Counted from the first letter of the stretch, positions 1 through 7,622 are shown. The stretch: DNA of 64,000 nucleotides from Vogesella indigofera (GCF_003633895.1 NZ_RBID01000020.1:104309-168308), one strand, 5' to 3'. Notes: generated by a model from the letters alone, not told the origin. Numbers and translations are program-made.

Positions 1-801
1 GCCGCGAGCGAGGCTGAGCTGCAGGCCGCCATCGCCGCCGGCATCGGCTACCCCTGCCTGGTGAAGCCGGTGATGTCGTCCAGCGGCAAGGGCCAGTCGC
101 TGCTGCGCGGGCCGGCCGATGTCGCCGCCGCCTGGCAGTACGCGGTCAGCGCCGGCCGCGTCGACAAGGGGCTGGTGATCGTCGAGGGCTTCATCGACTT
201 CGACTACGAAATCACCCTGCTCACCGTGCGCGCCAGTGACGGCGCCGGCGGCATCGCCACCCACTTCTGCGCCCCGGTCGGCCACCTGCAGCAGCGCGGC
301 GACTACATCGAAAGCTGGCAGCCGCAGCCGATGTCGCCGCTGGCGCTGCAGCGCGCGCAGGACATGGCGGCACAGGTCACCGCCGCGCTCGGCGGCCGCG
401 GCCTGTTCGGCGTCGAGCTGTTCGTCAAGGGCGACCAGGTGTGGTTCTCCGAGGTCAGCCCGCGGCCGCACGATACCGGGCTGGTGACGCTGGCCAGCCA
501 GATCTACAGCGAATTCGAGCTGCACGCGCGCGCCATCCTCGGCCTGCCGGTGGACGTCACGCTGCGCAATGCCGCGGCGTCGGCGGTGATCTACGGCGGG
601 CTGGACGAAGCCGGCATCGCCTTCGACGGCGTCGCCGAGGCGCTGGCGGTGCCAGGCGCCGACCTGCGCCTGTTCGGCAAGCCGGAAAGCTTCGAACGCC
701 GCCGCATGGGCGTGGCGGTGGCACGCGCCGACGATATCGCCACCGCGCGCGCGCGCGCACGGCTGGCGGCGGGTAAGGTCAAGCCGGTCAGCGGCAACTA
801 G
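1..801 (+). CDS. purT: Formate-dependent phosphoribosylglycinamide formyltransferase (PurT), C-terminal part
   Basis: The frame is open from the first base of the window, so the N-terminus (roughly the first third) lies outside. The visible part is the ATP-grasp half of PurT. It includes the stretch [13 protein letters not shown], the loop [17 protein letters not shown], the metal/ATP-binding segment [25 protein letters not shown], and the C-terminal end with [15 protein letters not shown] typical of this family. The enzyme makes formylglycinamide ribonucleotide from GAR, formate and ATP in purine synthesis, in the cytoplasm. The residues seen match the family closely, so the call is secure. 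PurK is the nearest alternative, but the SSSGKGQS and PRPHDTG motifs favour PurT. A copy of the TGCGGCCAAC repeat follows five bases after the stop. Confidence 0.95.
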   Translation, partial: AASEAELQAAIAAGIGYPCLVKPVMSSSGKGQSLLRGPADVAAAWQYAVSAGRVDKGLVIVEGFIDFDYEITLLTVRASDGAGGIATHFCAPVGHLQQRGDYIESWQPQPMSPLALQRAQDMAAQVTAALGGRGLFGVELFVKGDQVWFSEVSPRPHDTGLVTLASQIYSEFELHARAILGLPVDVTLRNAAASAVIYGGLDEAGIAFDGVAEALAVPGADLRLFGKPESFERRRMGVAVARADDIATARARARLAAGKVKPVSGN

Positions 802-805
802 GCGT

Positions 806-825
806 TGCGGCCAACCTTGGCCGCA
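806..825. repeat. Palindromic copy of the TGCGGCCAAC repeat
   Basis: The sequence TGCGGCCAACCTTGGCCGCA lies between purT and the FKBP gene. It is one of the tight inverted pairs of the window-wide repeat and could act as a weak terminator for purT. Confidence 0.8.
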
Positions 826-862
826 CGCGGCAGCACAGAATCAACCAGGAGTGACAGACAGC

Positions 863-1204
863 ATGAATGACGAATTGCAGATTGAAGACCTGCTGCCCGG
901 CGACGGCAAGGCGGTGGTCAAGGGCGCGCTGATTACCACCCAGTACCGCGGCTGGCTGGAGGACGGCACCTGCTTCGATTCCTCCTACCAGCGCGGCAAG
1001 CCGTTCCAGTGCGTGATCGGCAGCGGCCGCGTGATCAAGGGCTGGGACCTGGGCCTGATGGGCATGCGTGTCGGCGGCAAGCGCAAGCTGTGGGTGCCGG
1101 CGCACCTCGCCTACGGCGAACGCCAGATCGGCGCCCACATCACGCCGCACTCCAACCTGATCTTCGAGATCGAGCTATTGGAAGTACTGACCCGCGACGA
1201 CTGA
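863..1204 (+). CDS. FKBP-type peptidyl-prolyl cis-trans isomerase
   Basis: A 113-residue single-domain FKBP. Features seen: GALITTQYRGWLEDGTCFDSS near the N-terminus, FQCVIGSGRVIKGWDLGLMGM in the middle (the conserved active-site region V-I-x-G-W), GGKRKLWVPAHLAYGER, and the final strand HSNLIFEIELLEV. Such proteins speed up proline isomerisation during folding; without a signal peptide it should be cytoplasmic. The ATG at 863 is preferred over the GTG at 851 because AGGAG lies directly on top of the GTG but about ten bases upstream of the ATG. The gene is flanked by purT upstream and a strong terminator downstream, so it is probably transcribed with purT or alone. Confidence 0.95.
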   Translation: MNDELQIEDLLPGDGKAVVKGALITTQYRGWLEDGTCFDSSYQRGKPFQCVIGSGRVIKGWDLGLMGMRVGGKRKLWVPAHLAYGERQIGAHITPHSNLIFEIELLEVLTRDD

Positions 1205-1222
1205 ACGTCACCGCGGCATGAA

Positions 1223-1259
1223 AAAACGCCCGTTACCGGCTGCCGGTAACGGGCGTTTT
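1223..1259. terminator. Bidirectional Rho-independent terminator
   Basis: Long perfect stem AAAACGCCCGTTACCGG / CCGGTAACGGGCGTTTT with a 3-base loop, A-run on the left and T-run on the right. It sits between the convergent FKBP and MFS genes and can serve both. Confidence 0.9.
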
Positions 1260-1281
1260 GCTGTGCTTCCCTGCTCTGGCG

Positions 1282-2604
1282 TCAGCCGGCGCTGGTGGCC
1301 AGCGCCGGCTGGCGACGCTCGACCAGCAGCAGGTAGATGCCGACCAGTACCCCGAGCGCGCACAGGCTGCTGACATAGTGTGACGGTGCCAGCGGATCGG
1401 CCTTCATCCACAGCGTCACCACCATGGGGGTCAGGCCGCCGAAGATGGCATAGGACAGGTTGTAGGAGAACGACAACCCGCTGAAGCGCACCACCGGCGG
1501 GAAGGCATGCACCATCACGTAGGGCACGGCGCCGACGATGCCGACTGTGAAGCCGGTCAACGCATACCAGCCGTACAGCGCGCCGCTGCTGATGCTGCTA
1601 TCGAGTTGGTGATAGAAGTGGTAGCTTGCCAGTCCCAGCAGCAGGCTGCCGACGATAAAGGTGATGCCGCTGCCGATACGGTCGATGATGGCGCCGGCCA
1701 GCACGCAGCCGAAGGTCAGCGCCACGATGGCGAGGCTGTTGGCCTTCAGCGAGGTGGCGGCGTCGATGGCGAACTGCTTCTGCAGGTAGGTTGGCGTCAT
1801 CAGGATCACCACCACGATGGCGGCGGACAGCAACCAGGTCAGCAGCATCGACACCACCACCGCCGGCTTGTGATCGCGCAGCACGGTTTTCAGCGGCATT
1901 TCCTCGGCCAGCGCCTTGTTGGCCTGCATTTCGGCAAACACCGGCGTCTCTTCCAGCCAGCGGCGCAGGTACATCGCCATCAGGCCGAAACCGCCACCGA
2001 GAATGAACGGAATACGCCATGCCCAGTCGGCGATCTCCGTCGCGCTGTAGCTGGTATTGATGGCGGTGGCGATCAGCGAACCGAGCAGGATGCCGGCAGT
2101 CAGGCCGGCGGTCAGCGTGCCGCAGGCATAGCCGATGTGGCGCTGTGGCACGTGTTCGGAGACGAATACCCACGCCCCCGGCACCTCGCCGCCGATGGCG
2201 GCGCCCTGCAGGATGCGCAGCGCCAGCAGCAACAGCGGCGCGGCAATGCCGAGGTTGGCATAGGTCGGTAGCAGGCCCATCAGCAAGGTGGGCAAGGCCA
2301 TCAGCACGATGCTGAGCGTGAACATGCGCTTGCGGCCAAGCAGGTCGCCAAAATGCGCCATGATGATGCCGCCCAGCGGTCGTGCCAGATAACCGGCGGC
2401 AAAGATGCCGAAAGTCTGGAACTGGCGCAGCCAGTCCGGCATTTCCGGCGGGAAGAACAGGTTGCCGATCACCACGGCGAAAAAAACGAAGATCACGAAA
2501 TCGTAAAACTCCAGCGCACCGCCGAGGGCAGCGAGCGACAGCGTCTTGTAATCCTGGCGGTTGAGGGGGCGTGCCGCATGGGCCACGCTACGGTGTGGGT
2601 TCAT
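1282..2604 (-). CDS. MFS transporter of the metabolite:proton symporter (MHS/ProP-like) family
   Basis: A 440-residue membrane protein with about twelve hydrophobic segments. The first helix carries GGALEFYDFVIFVFFAVVIG, and the loop after helix 2 reads RPLGGIIMAHFGDLLGRKRMF, the MHS form of the MFS signature. Segment 4-5 has RILQGAAIGGEVPGAWVFVSEHVP, also typical of the ProP/KgtP/ShiA group. It should import an organic acid or osmolyte with a proton across the inner membrane; the substrate cannot be told. The ATG at 2604 is chosen because AAAGAGAT lies about six bases upstream; an in-frame extension to 2667 has no ribosome site. The gene stands alone and ends at the terminator shared with the FKBP gene. 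Confidence 0.88.
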   Translation of the reverse strand: MNPHRSVAHAARPLNRQDYKTLSLAALGGALEFYDFVIFVFFAVVIGNLFFPPEMPDWLRQFQTFGIFAAGYLARPLGGIIMAHFGDLLGRKRMFTLSIVLMALPTLLMGLLPTYANLGIAAPLLLLALRILQGAAIGGEVPGAWVFVSEHVPQRHIGYACGTLTAGLTAGILLGSLIATAINTSYSATEIADWAWRIPFILGGGFGLMAMYLRRWLEETPVFAEMQANKALAEEMPLKTVLRDHKPAVVVSMLLTWLLSAAIVVVILMTPTYLQKQFAIDAATSLKANSLAIVALTFGCVLAGAIIDRIGSGITFIVGSLLLGLASYHFYHQLDSSISSGALYGWYALTGFTVGIVGAVPYVMVHAFPPVVRFSGLSFSYNLSYAIFGGLTPMVVTLWMKADPLAPSHYVSSLCALGVLVGIYLLLVERRQPALATSAG

Positions 2605-2803
2605 AACGGTAATCTCTTTGGTCTTATTGGTGGTGGGTGCTAACGGTCGGCCTGCCTGCGGCGGCAATGTCGCAATGCGGCAACCGAGTCTGGCAGACTA
2701 AACGGCTGTTTCACGATTGGCAATTGTCATTTATGACGTCATGAAGTATGGCATGTGGATCACGTGCGATGGACGGCGCACGGAAAGGATCAGCGGGAAG
2801 CGG

Positions 2804-2823
2804 TGCGGCCAACGTTGGCCGCA
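2804..2823. repeat. Perfect palindromic copy of the TGCGGCCAAC repeat
   Basis: TGCGGCCAACGTTGGCCGCA, a perfect 20-bp palindrome in the spacer between the MFS and XRE genes. Identical copies occur at 27134 and 40387. Confidence 0.85.
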
Positions 2824-2851
2824 AAAAAACCGCCGGCGGGTGCACGGCGGT
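2823..2851 (-). terminator. Rho-independent terminator of the XRE regulator gene
   Basis: Read on the minus strand, ACCGCC and GGCGGT pair around a GC-rich loop and are followed by seven T residues. It lies about 70 bases after the stop of the minus-strand regulator gene. Confidence 0.75.
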
Positions 2852-2867
2852 GTTGTGTATGAGCGAT

Positions 2868-2903
2868 GTGTGATTCGTGACCGGTCTGTGTCACGAATCA
2901 CAC
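2868..2903. repeat. 13-bp perfect inverted repeat after the XRE gene
   Basis: GTGTGATTCGTGA and its exact complement TCACGAATCACAC are separated by ten bases. The hairpin lies in the 3' untranslated region of the XRE gene, ahead of the T-rich terminator. It may be a transcript-end stabiliser or a protein-binding site. Confidence 0.6.
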
Positions 2904-2923
2904 TGTCGTGCCTGTCATTCCAT

Positions 2924-3322
2924 TCAGAACTCGACGGTCACCTTCTTTGCTCCCATCGCCTTGGCGCGGGCGATCAGCTGTTCCAGTGTGGCGTCGGCCA
3001 GCAGGATGCCGGCGGCCAGCGGCGCAGCCGGCTCCGCCGCGGTGGCGGCTACCACGGCCACGGGCGGCGTCACCGGGGGTGGCGGGCTGACCGCGGCGCT
3101 GGCGCTGTCGGCGAGCAGTGTCGCCAGCACCTTGCTCAGCCGTTCGTAGGCTTCGCGGCTGGGCTTGATGTTGCTGCCGTCCTGCGCCTCGTAGCGCTGG
3201 ATGGCTGCGGTGGACAGTCCGACCTGGGCCGCCAGCGCGGTGCGTGACAGCTGCAATTGCTTGCGGATGGCTTTCAGCGCCGGGGCAAATTCGGCACTTT
3301 CAAAGTCGGGCAGTACGGGCAT
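2924..3322 (-). CDS. XRE-family helix-turn-helix regulator with Pro/Ala-rich linker
   Basis: A 132-residue protein. Residues about 12-45 hold a Cro/CI-type helix-turn-helix (ALKAIRKQLQLSRTALAAQVGLSTAAIQRYEAQD). A low-complexity Pro/Ala/Val linker follows (about 75-100), then a short C-terminal helix-strand unit ending LIARAKAMGAKKVTVEF. The C-terminal unit may serve oligomerisation or ligand sensing; I do not recognise it. The start at 3322 has GGAGAG six bases upstream; the upstream ATG at 3358 has no ribosome site. Its promoter region carries a palindrome in the -35/-10 spacer, which suggests autorepression. No phage genes are adjacent, so it looks like a stand-alone regulator. Confidence 0.8.
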   Translation of the reverse strand: MPVLPDFESAEFAPALKAIRKQLQLSRTALAAQVGLSTAAIQRYEAQDGSNIKPSREAYERLSKVLATLLADSASAAVSPPPPVTPPVAVVAATAAEPAAPLAAGILLADATLEQLIARAKAMGAKKVTVEF

Positions 3323-3379
3323 CGCGCTCTCCAGCAGACGGGAATAAGCGTTGATCATACACAGGATGCGCCGATTAAT

Positions 3380-3408
3380 ACAATAAAACATACACCAAAC
3401 GGTGTCAC
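3380..3408 (-). promoter_or_regulatory. Candidate promoter and operator of the XRE gene
   Basis: On the minus strand, GTGACA (3403-3408) and TATTGT (3380-3385) are 17 bases apart. The spacer contains the perfect palindrome ACACC-N4-GGTGT (3392-3405). A repressor bound there would block RNA polymerase, fitting autoregulation by the helix-turn-helix protein encoded just downstream. Confidence 0.55.
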
Positions 3409-3822
3409 GCCAAGGTGTGTGTATGGTGTTTGCCACATCTGGCAGATAAATCATACATGAACAGCGATGCGCTGCCGATTAATCATTTCGTTATCAATGG
3501 CTTGCGTTTGTTGTGTGATTTATTGCGAAAACACAATCACACCGTGGCAATACAAGTAATCCGGGGGTAAGTCCACCCAAAAGTATGGTTTGTATGATTG
3601 TATGAAAGTCGTACCGTGCCCTATTAATACAGTGGTGGCGGCTGGGAGTGGCGCAGCGTTGCTGCCGGTGATGACGGACGCGAGCACCCTGCTGGCGCGA
3701 TCGATGACAGGTGCACGGTGGCAGGCTGTCATGGCCTGCTGCCAGCGGCTGACAACGGGCGCTCACCCTCAAACGGTGGCTGCCACCGGTGCGTCAGGCT
3801 TGGCCGCCACGCCGGCGGCGGT
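3409..3822. other. Intergenic region without a recognisable gene
   Basis: About 400 bases of lower G+C than the neighbours separate the XRE and DinB-like genes. It holds short inverted motifs (for example GTGTGAT...ATCACAC around 3512-3543), but no reading frame with coding character. The short open frames on both strands lack plausible starts. Confidence 0.5.
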
Positions 3823-4614
3823 TCAGGCCGCACAGCCGTCCAGTGCCAGCAGCAGCTCGTCGATTTCCTGCAGATGGGTGTCGTCGTGCGCCACCATGTC
3901 GGCGACCAGCTCCGCCAGCGTCAGCCGCTGCCGGCCTTCCCAGACGCCGATGCGGGCCTGGGCATCGGCGTCGCAGCCCTGCAGCAGAGCCAGCAGCTCG
4001 CCGCGCGCGCGCAGCATGCCGCTGGCCGCCTGCGCGTAATCCTGTGCCTGGTAGTCGCGGGCGATGGCCCACTCGCTGCCGTTGACGCCGTGCAGCAGCG
4101 GCTGCGGCTGTTCGAGGATGGCGCGCACGCGCGGGCGGAAGGCGTCGTCGTCGAGATCGCGCAGGTGGCAGAGGTGCTCCAGCGCGGAGAAGCCGATGCC
4201 GGCCGGCCGCGTGCGCTGGCGCGCCAGTGGCAGTGCCGCCAGCCGCTGCAGCACCTGTTGCGGCATCGCGGCGAGGCTGGCCAGCAGCTGGTCGAAGCTG
4301 CGCGGCTGCGGCAGCGGCGACCACACCGCGCCGTAACTGAAGTAGCCGCCCGGCACCCGCCCGCGCGGGCGCAGCAGCTGGTGGCCGTGGCGGCGCATCA
4401 CGTCGCCGACCATGGCACCACAGAACTGGCGCGCGCCCTGGTCGGCGGTGACTTCGGCGAACTTGTGCTGTAGTTCGTGGACGATGGCCGTCACCGCCGG
4501 GATGCCGGCGCGCGACAGCGCCGCGTATTCGAGGTAGCGCTGCGGGGTGTCGATCAGCTGTTCCAGCTGCTGGCCGAGGGCGCTGCGGCGGAACTGGTCA
4601 AAGCGGTTGTGCAT
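3823..4614 (-). CDS. DinB-like domain protein
   Basis: A 263-residue cytoplasmic protein. The C-terminal 140 residues resemble the DinB/YfiT four-helix bundle: FSALEHLCHLRDLDDDAFRPRVRAIL near 145-170 supplies a histidine, and VWEGRQRLTLAELVADMVAHDDTHLQEIDELL near 225-255 supplies the H-x3-H pair of the usual metal site. Members are metal-dependent thiol transferases or have unknown roles. The first 120 residues are extra relative to a minimal DinB domain and I do not recognise them; they contain EHELQHKF-like helical sequence. A perfect 12-bp palindrome lies immediately upstream of the start (4627-4653), so the gene is probably repressor-controlled. Confidence 0.6.
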   Translation of the reverse strand: MHNRFDQFRRSALGQQLEQLIDTPQRYLEYAALSRAGIPAVTAIVHELQHKFAEVTADQGARQFCGAMVGDVMRRHGHQLLRPRGRVPGGYFSYGAVWSPLPQPRSFDQLLASLAAMPQQVLQRLAALPLARQRTRPAGIGFSALEHLCHLRDLDDDAFRPRVRAILEQPQPLLHGVNGSEWAIARDYQAQDYAQAASGMLRARGELLALLQGCDADAQARIGVWEGRQRLTLAELVADMVAHDDTHLQEIDELLLALDGCAA

Positions 4615-4626
4615 GGTGGCAGGCCT

Positions 4627-4653
4627 AGTAACGTATCAAAATGATACGTTACT
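4627..4653. promoter_or_regulatory. Perfect inverted repeat, likely operator
   Basis: AGTAACGTATCA and its exact complement TGATACGTTACT are separated by AAA, 13 bases upstream of the DinB-like start codon. The length and symmetry are those of a dimeric repressor site (TetR, ArsR or HxlR style). No obvious cognate regulator is adjacent. Confidence 0.6.
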
Positions 4654-4765
4654 TGCTGGCGGCTACCACGGCAAGCCGTTTCCGCCGTGAGCTGACTCGG
4701 CCGGGCCGCGCGCCACCATTGCGAACCCGGCTGGGCTGCGCGGGGGCTGGCGATGCCGTCAGGCC

Positions 4766-4780
4766 TGCGGCCAACCCTGG
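4766..4780 (+). repeat. Single copy of the TGCGGCCAAC repeat
   Basis: TGCGGCCAACCCTGG lies between the DinB-like and AHSA1 genes, downstream of the latter. It is an unpaired copy. Confidence 0.7.
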
Positions 4781-4855
4781 CGGCGGCTTGCGCGGTGCGA
4801 GCCACTACCCGGTCGCGACCTCGCCATACCGTGCGCGCCCGGCCGTGGCCCGGCG

Positions 4856-5332
4856 CTACAGCGTGCGCGCCAGCGCGATCATCTGTTCCATGCAGCGGCC
4901 CCAGCCGTCGTGGAAACCCATGTCGGCGTGGGTCTGGCGGTCGATGGCGTCCTTGTGCAGCACGCGCGCGTTGTAGCGGGTGCCGCCGTCGGCCAGCGCG
5001 TCAAAGCTGATGATGGCGGTGAAGAAGGGCTTGCTGGCGGGGCGGAAGCCCGGTTGCAGCGCATCGCTGAACACCAGCCGCCGCTGCGGCACGATGTCGA
5101 GGAAGCAGCCGCTGGTCGGGTAGCGGGCGCCGTCCGGCGCCTGCATCACGGTGCGGAACACGCCGCCCGGCTGCAGTTCCATTTCGCACTCGGGGGTGGT
5201 CAGCGGCGCCGGTGCCCACCATTGCTGCAGCAGCGCCGGCGTGGTCCACACCCGCCACAGCAGCGCCGGCGGCAGCGCGATGTCGCGGCCCAGTTCCAGG
5301 TCCAGGTGTTCGTCGAAGGGTGGCAGGGTCAT
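4856..5332 (-). CDS. SRPBCC/AHSA1-family protein
   Basis: A 158-residue protein of the Bet v 1-like START superfamily, AHSA1 type. It opens with strand-helix LELGRDIALPPALLWRVWTTPALLQQWWAPAPLTT, where the W-x-T-P-x-x-x-x-x-W-W-x-P pattern is diagnostic. GGVFRTVMQAPDG and the C-terminal helix HDGWGRCMEQMIALARTL complete the fold. These proteins form a hydrophobic cavity; the ligand is usually unknown and they are often coupled to VOC proteins and ArsR/WYL regulators, as here. It is the last gene of a minus-strand run from 7987. A gap of about 60 bases containing a repeat separates it from the VOC gene. Confidence 0.85.
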   Translation of the reverse strand: MTLPPFDEHLDLELGRDIALPPALLWRVWTTPALLQQWWAPAPLTTPECEMELQPGGVFRTVMQAPDGARYPTSGCFLDIVPQRRLVFSDALQPGFRPASKPFFTAIISFDALADGGTRYNARVLHKDAIDRQTHADMGFHDGWGRCMEQMIALARTL

Positions 5333-5363
5333 GGTTGCTCCTTGCTTTGGCTAGGCGCCGGCG

Positions 5364-5381
5364 GCGGCCAGGGTTGGCCGC
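5364..5381. repeat. Imperfect inverted pair of the TGCGGCCAAC repeat
   Basis: GCGGCCAGGGTTGGCCGC lies between the VOC and AHSA1 genes. The left arm has GG in place of AC. Confidence 0.65.
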
Positions 5382-5391
5382 AGGCGCGGGT

Positions 5392-5799
5392 TCAGACGTG
5401 CGGGAAATCCGGGTTCCACGCCACTTCCCACAGGAAACCGTCGGCGTCGGCGAAGTAGCCGCTGCGCCCGCCCCAGAACGCGTCCTGTGCCGGCTTGACG
5501 ATGCGGCCGCCGCGGGCGGCGACTTCGGCCAGCAGCGTGTCCACCTCGGCCGCGCTGCGCACATTGTGCGCCAGCGTAAAGCCGGGGAACGCCGCCGCCG
5601 GGCTGTCCGCCACGCCGGCATCGGCGGCCAGCGCCGCGCGCGGATACAGCGACAGCCAGGTGTGGCCGAGTTCGAAAAAGGCGACGCCGGCGCCGTCCGG
5701 CATCGCGATCTGCGGCAGCTGCAGCACGTCGCGGTAGAAGGCGGTGGCGCGCGCCAGATCGGCGACGCCCAGGGTGACAAAGCTCAGTCTTGCTTCCAT
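5392..5799 (-). CDS. VOC-family (glyoxalase-like) protein
   Basis: A 135-residue vicinal-oxygen-chelate domain. The first beta-alpha-beta module is visible as VTLGVADLARATAFYRDVLQLP, the second as VDTLLAEVAARGGRIVKPAQDAFWGGRSGYFADADGFLWEVAWNPDF. The GYFADADGFLWEVAWNP ending is typical of the YP_ lactoylglutathione-lyase-like group with metal ligands near H/E, although the E of WEV is the only clear ligand I can place. Substrate unknown. The start at 5799 has GGGAG eight bases upstream and overlaps the end of the WYL-regulator gene by 16 bases, so the two are translationally coupled. Confidence 0.85.
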   Translation of the reverse strand: MEARLSFVTLGVADLARATAFYRDVLQLPQIAMPDGAGVAFFELGHTWLSLYPRAALAADAGVADSPAAAFPGFTLAHNVRSAAEVDTLLAEVAARGGRIVKPAQDAFWGGRSGYFADADGFLWEVAWNPDFPHV

Positions 5800-6518
5800 G
5801 CGTGGTACTCCCGGTGCCAGGGTTGGCTCATTTGTTGTTGCAGGTGCCGCCGCGCCGGCTCGCCGACGTCGGCGTGGTGCAGGAAGGCATCCAGTGAAAT
5901 GTTGTCCGGCCACGGCGTGTCGTTTTGTTGTATAGCCTGCATCCGGTCAACACGAAAATGGCGATAGTCGTGGCGCAGCAGGCACCACGCCGCCAGCGTC
6001 CAGCGGTCGCCCCAGAAGAACAGCCCCAGCGGCGCCAGTGTGCGACAGCTGGCCTGGCCGGCCTCGTCGCGGTAGTCGATGGCGAGGCAGCGCCGTGTGT
6101 GGATGGCGGCGGTGATGCCGCCCAGCCGTTCGCGCGGATAGCCGTGATGGCGCGCGGCAAACAGCGGCGCCGGCGCCAGCCCGGCGGAGCCGAGCACGGC
6201 GTGGATCTTGGCCAGCGCGCTGGCGGCCGCGTCGGCGGTGGCATGATCCGCCCACGCCGCCAGCATGCGGGCGCCGACTTCCAGTGCCGACAGCTCGGCC
6301 GCGGAAAAGCTCAGCGGCGGCGGGGTGAAGCCGGCTTCCAGCCAGTAGCCCTCGCCGGCCTCGCCGTTCACCGGCGCGCCGCTGGCCATCAGGTCGGCCA
6401 TGTCGCGGTACACCGTGCGCGGTGACACCTCCAGCCACTGCGCCAGCTGTTGTGCGGTGGTGCGGCGGCGGCCGCGCAGCAGCAGCAGGATCTGCATCAG
6501 GCGGTCGGCACGGCGCAT
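5784..6518 (-). CDS. YafY-type HTH/WYL transcriptional regulator
   Basis: A 244-residue regulator. Residues 1-55 form an HTH_11 winged helix (RRADRLMQILLLLRGRRRTTAQQLAQWLEVSPRTVYRDMADLMASGAPV). Residues about 130-210 form the WYL ligand-binding domain (CLAIDYRDEAGQASCRTLAPLGLFFWGDRWTLAAWCLLRHDYRHFRVDRM, where the usual WYL triplet is degenerate). Such proteins respond to nucleic acids or small ligands and commonly regulate neighbouring VOC or AHSA1 genes, which fits its place inside this operon. It overlaps the VOC gene downstream, and the HhH gene upstream ends one base before its start, so all three are probably one transcript. Confidence 0.88.
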   Translation of the reverse strand: MRRADRLMQILLLLRGRRRTTAQQLAQWLEVSPRTVYRDMADLMASGAPVNGEAGEGYWLEAGFTPPPLSFSAAELSALEVGARMLAAWADHATADAAASALAKIHAVLGSAGLAPAPLFAARHHGYPRERLGGITAAIHTRRCLAIDYRDEAGQASCRTLAPLGLFFWGDRWTLAAWCLLRHDYRHFRVDRMQAIQQNDTPWPDNISLDAFLHHADVGEPARRHLQQQMSQPWHREYHAWKQD

Positions 6519-6519
6519 G

Positions 6520-6762
6520 TCAGCCGCCGTCCTGTTGCCGGGCCAGCCGGATCACGGCACGAATGGCGGCGCGCGCCTGCGGGCTATTGCCCCAGCAACT
6601 GCTGCGCAGCATGAGGGCGATCTGGCGGCACAGTTCGGCCTCGTCGCTGTCGCGCAGCTGCGCCAGCGACTGGTAGCCCAGCTGTTCCAGCCGCGCGATC
6701 ACGCTGTCGCCGACGCCGTGCAGGGCGCGCATGGCCTGTCGTTCGTGCTCGGGAAAGGCCAT
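6520..6762 (-). CDS. Small helix-hairpin-helix protein (pathogenicity-locus/Cdd1-like)
   Basis: An 80-residue protein with a helix-hairpin-helix core (ALHGVGDSVIARLEQLGYQSLAQLRDSDEAELCRQIALML), followed by a C-terminal helix (SPQARAAIRAVIRLARQ). It resembles the small 'pathogenicity locus' or 'mitomycin resistance' family, whose biochemical role is unknown; the HhH motif suggests DNA binding. The ATG at 6762 is chosen because AAGGAG is five bases upstream; a GTG two codons earlier would place that site inside the gene. It is the gene before the WYL regulator in a minus-strand run. Confidence 0.75.
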   Translation of the reverse strand: MAFPEHERQAMRALHGVGDSVIARLEQLGYQSLAQLRDSDEAELCRQIALMLRSSCWGNSPQARAAIRAVIRLARQQDGG

Positions 6763-6828
6763 GGGCACTCCTTCAATGCTGAATGGATGACAAGGATAAA
6801 CCGCGAGCCATGGCGGCGGGATGTTTTG

Positions 6829-7143
6829 TCAGGCCACACGCTGGTAAAACGCCAGCAGCGCGCTGCCGGGGGCGAGCAGCGACAGGAAGTGCGCGCCGTG
6901 CGGATCGTCCGGCCACAGCTCGCACAGCGCGACGGCGCGTTCGCGGCTGTCGGCCAGCACCAGGTCGACATAGCTGTCGTCGTCGCCGCGCCACAGCGTG
7001 TGGCTGACAAAGCCGGGCTGGTGGCGCAGCAAGTGCTGTTCCACCGCCTGTGCTGCCTGGCGCAGCGTCGCTTCGCTGACGCCGGGGCGCAGCCGGAAAC
7101 TGGCGAATTCGAGTCCGCCGATGGGGGGGAGTGTGGTCGTCAT
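6829..7143 (-). CDS. Small dimeric alpha-beta-barrel (ABM-like) protein
   Basis: A 104-residue protein with the outline of an antibiotic-biosynthesis-monooxygenase-like fold: strand GGLEFASFRLRPGVSEATLRQAAQAVEQHLL, then GFVSHTLWRGDDDSYVDLVLADSRERAVALCEL, then FLSLLAPGSALLAFYQRVA. Members act as cofactor-free oxygenases or have no known activity; the function here is unknown. Its start overlaps the stop of the EVE gene in an ATGA, a sign of coupled translation. Confidence 0.6.
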   Translation of the reverse strand: MTTTLPPIGGLEFASFRLRPGVSEATLRQAAQAVEQHLLRHQPGFVSHTLWRGDDDSYVDLVLADSRERAVALCELWPDDPHGAHFLSLLAPGSALLAFYQRVA

Positions 7144-7622
7144 GGTGCGGGGCTTTCGTCAAAAAGGGGATAGGCCGGCGCTGGTGGCAACGTGGCCGGC
7201 AGCGCGGCCTGCATCGCCGCGGCAATCAGGTAAAAATCGGCGGCGCTGATCTGCAGCTGGCCGAAACGCAGCGGATAGCCCCAGCGTGCCGGGTCGGTGA
7301 TGAAGGCCAGCTGCGTGAGCAAAGGCCGGATCGGCGCCGCTTGCGCGGCGACAAAGGCGACATCGCGGCGCCACGGCCGGAAGTGCGCGTCCATGCTGAC
7401 GCGGTACGGCGCGCCGGCGCCGACGCTGCCGATGGCGGTGAACGCCTGGCACCGGCGCGGGCTGCCCAAGGCGTCTTGCGGCGAGTAGTACACCAGGCCG
7501 TCGCCGGCCGCCATGCGCGCCAGCGGTGCCGCCTTGCCGTGGCACAGCTGGGCAAAGCCGCCGGCCACACCGCGGGCAACGTGTTCGCGGCAGGCGACGC
7601 CGATCCAGTAGCGCCGGCTCAT
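7140..7622 (-). CDS. EVE-domain protein (UPF0310)
   Basis: A 160-residue EVE domain, a PUA-like fold that in related proteins reads modified bases in RNA or DNA. Family landmarks: RRYWIGVACREHVARGVAGGFAQLCHGKAAPLARMAAGDGLVYYSPQ at the start, FTAIGSVGAGAPYRV in the middle, and YPLRFGQLQISAADFYLIAAAM at the end. It overlaps its neighbours on both sides by four bases (ATGA), placing it firmly within the VOC-EVE-ABM operon. The ligand and role are unknown; it is a free-standing EVE protein rather than one fused to a nuclease. Confidence 0.88.
   Translation of the reverse strand: MSRRYWIGVACREHVARGVAGGFAQLCHGKAAPLARMAAGDGLVYYSPQDALGSPRRCQAFTAIGSVGAGAPYRVSMDAHFRPWRRDVAFVAAQAAPIRPLLTQLAFITDPARWGYPLRFGQLQISAADFYLIAAAMQAALPATLPPAPAYPLFDESPAP

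Noticed and set aside
3494..3772. Short minus-strand open frame in the XRE-DinB spacer
   Set aside because: No ribosome site, odd composition and no homologous look.
2924..3822. Prophage remnant suggested by the XRE regulator and AT-richer spacer
   Set aside because: No integrase, structural gene or attachment site is present.
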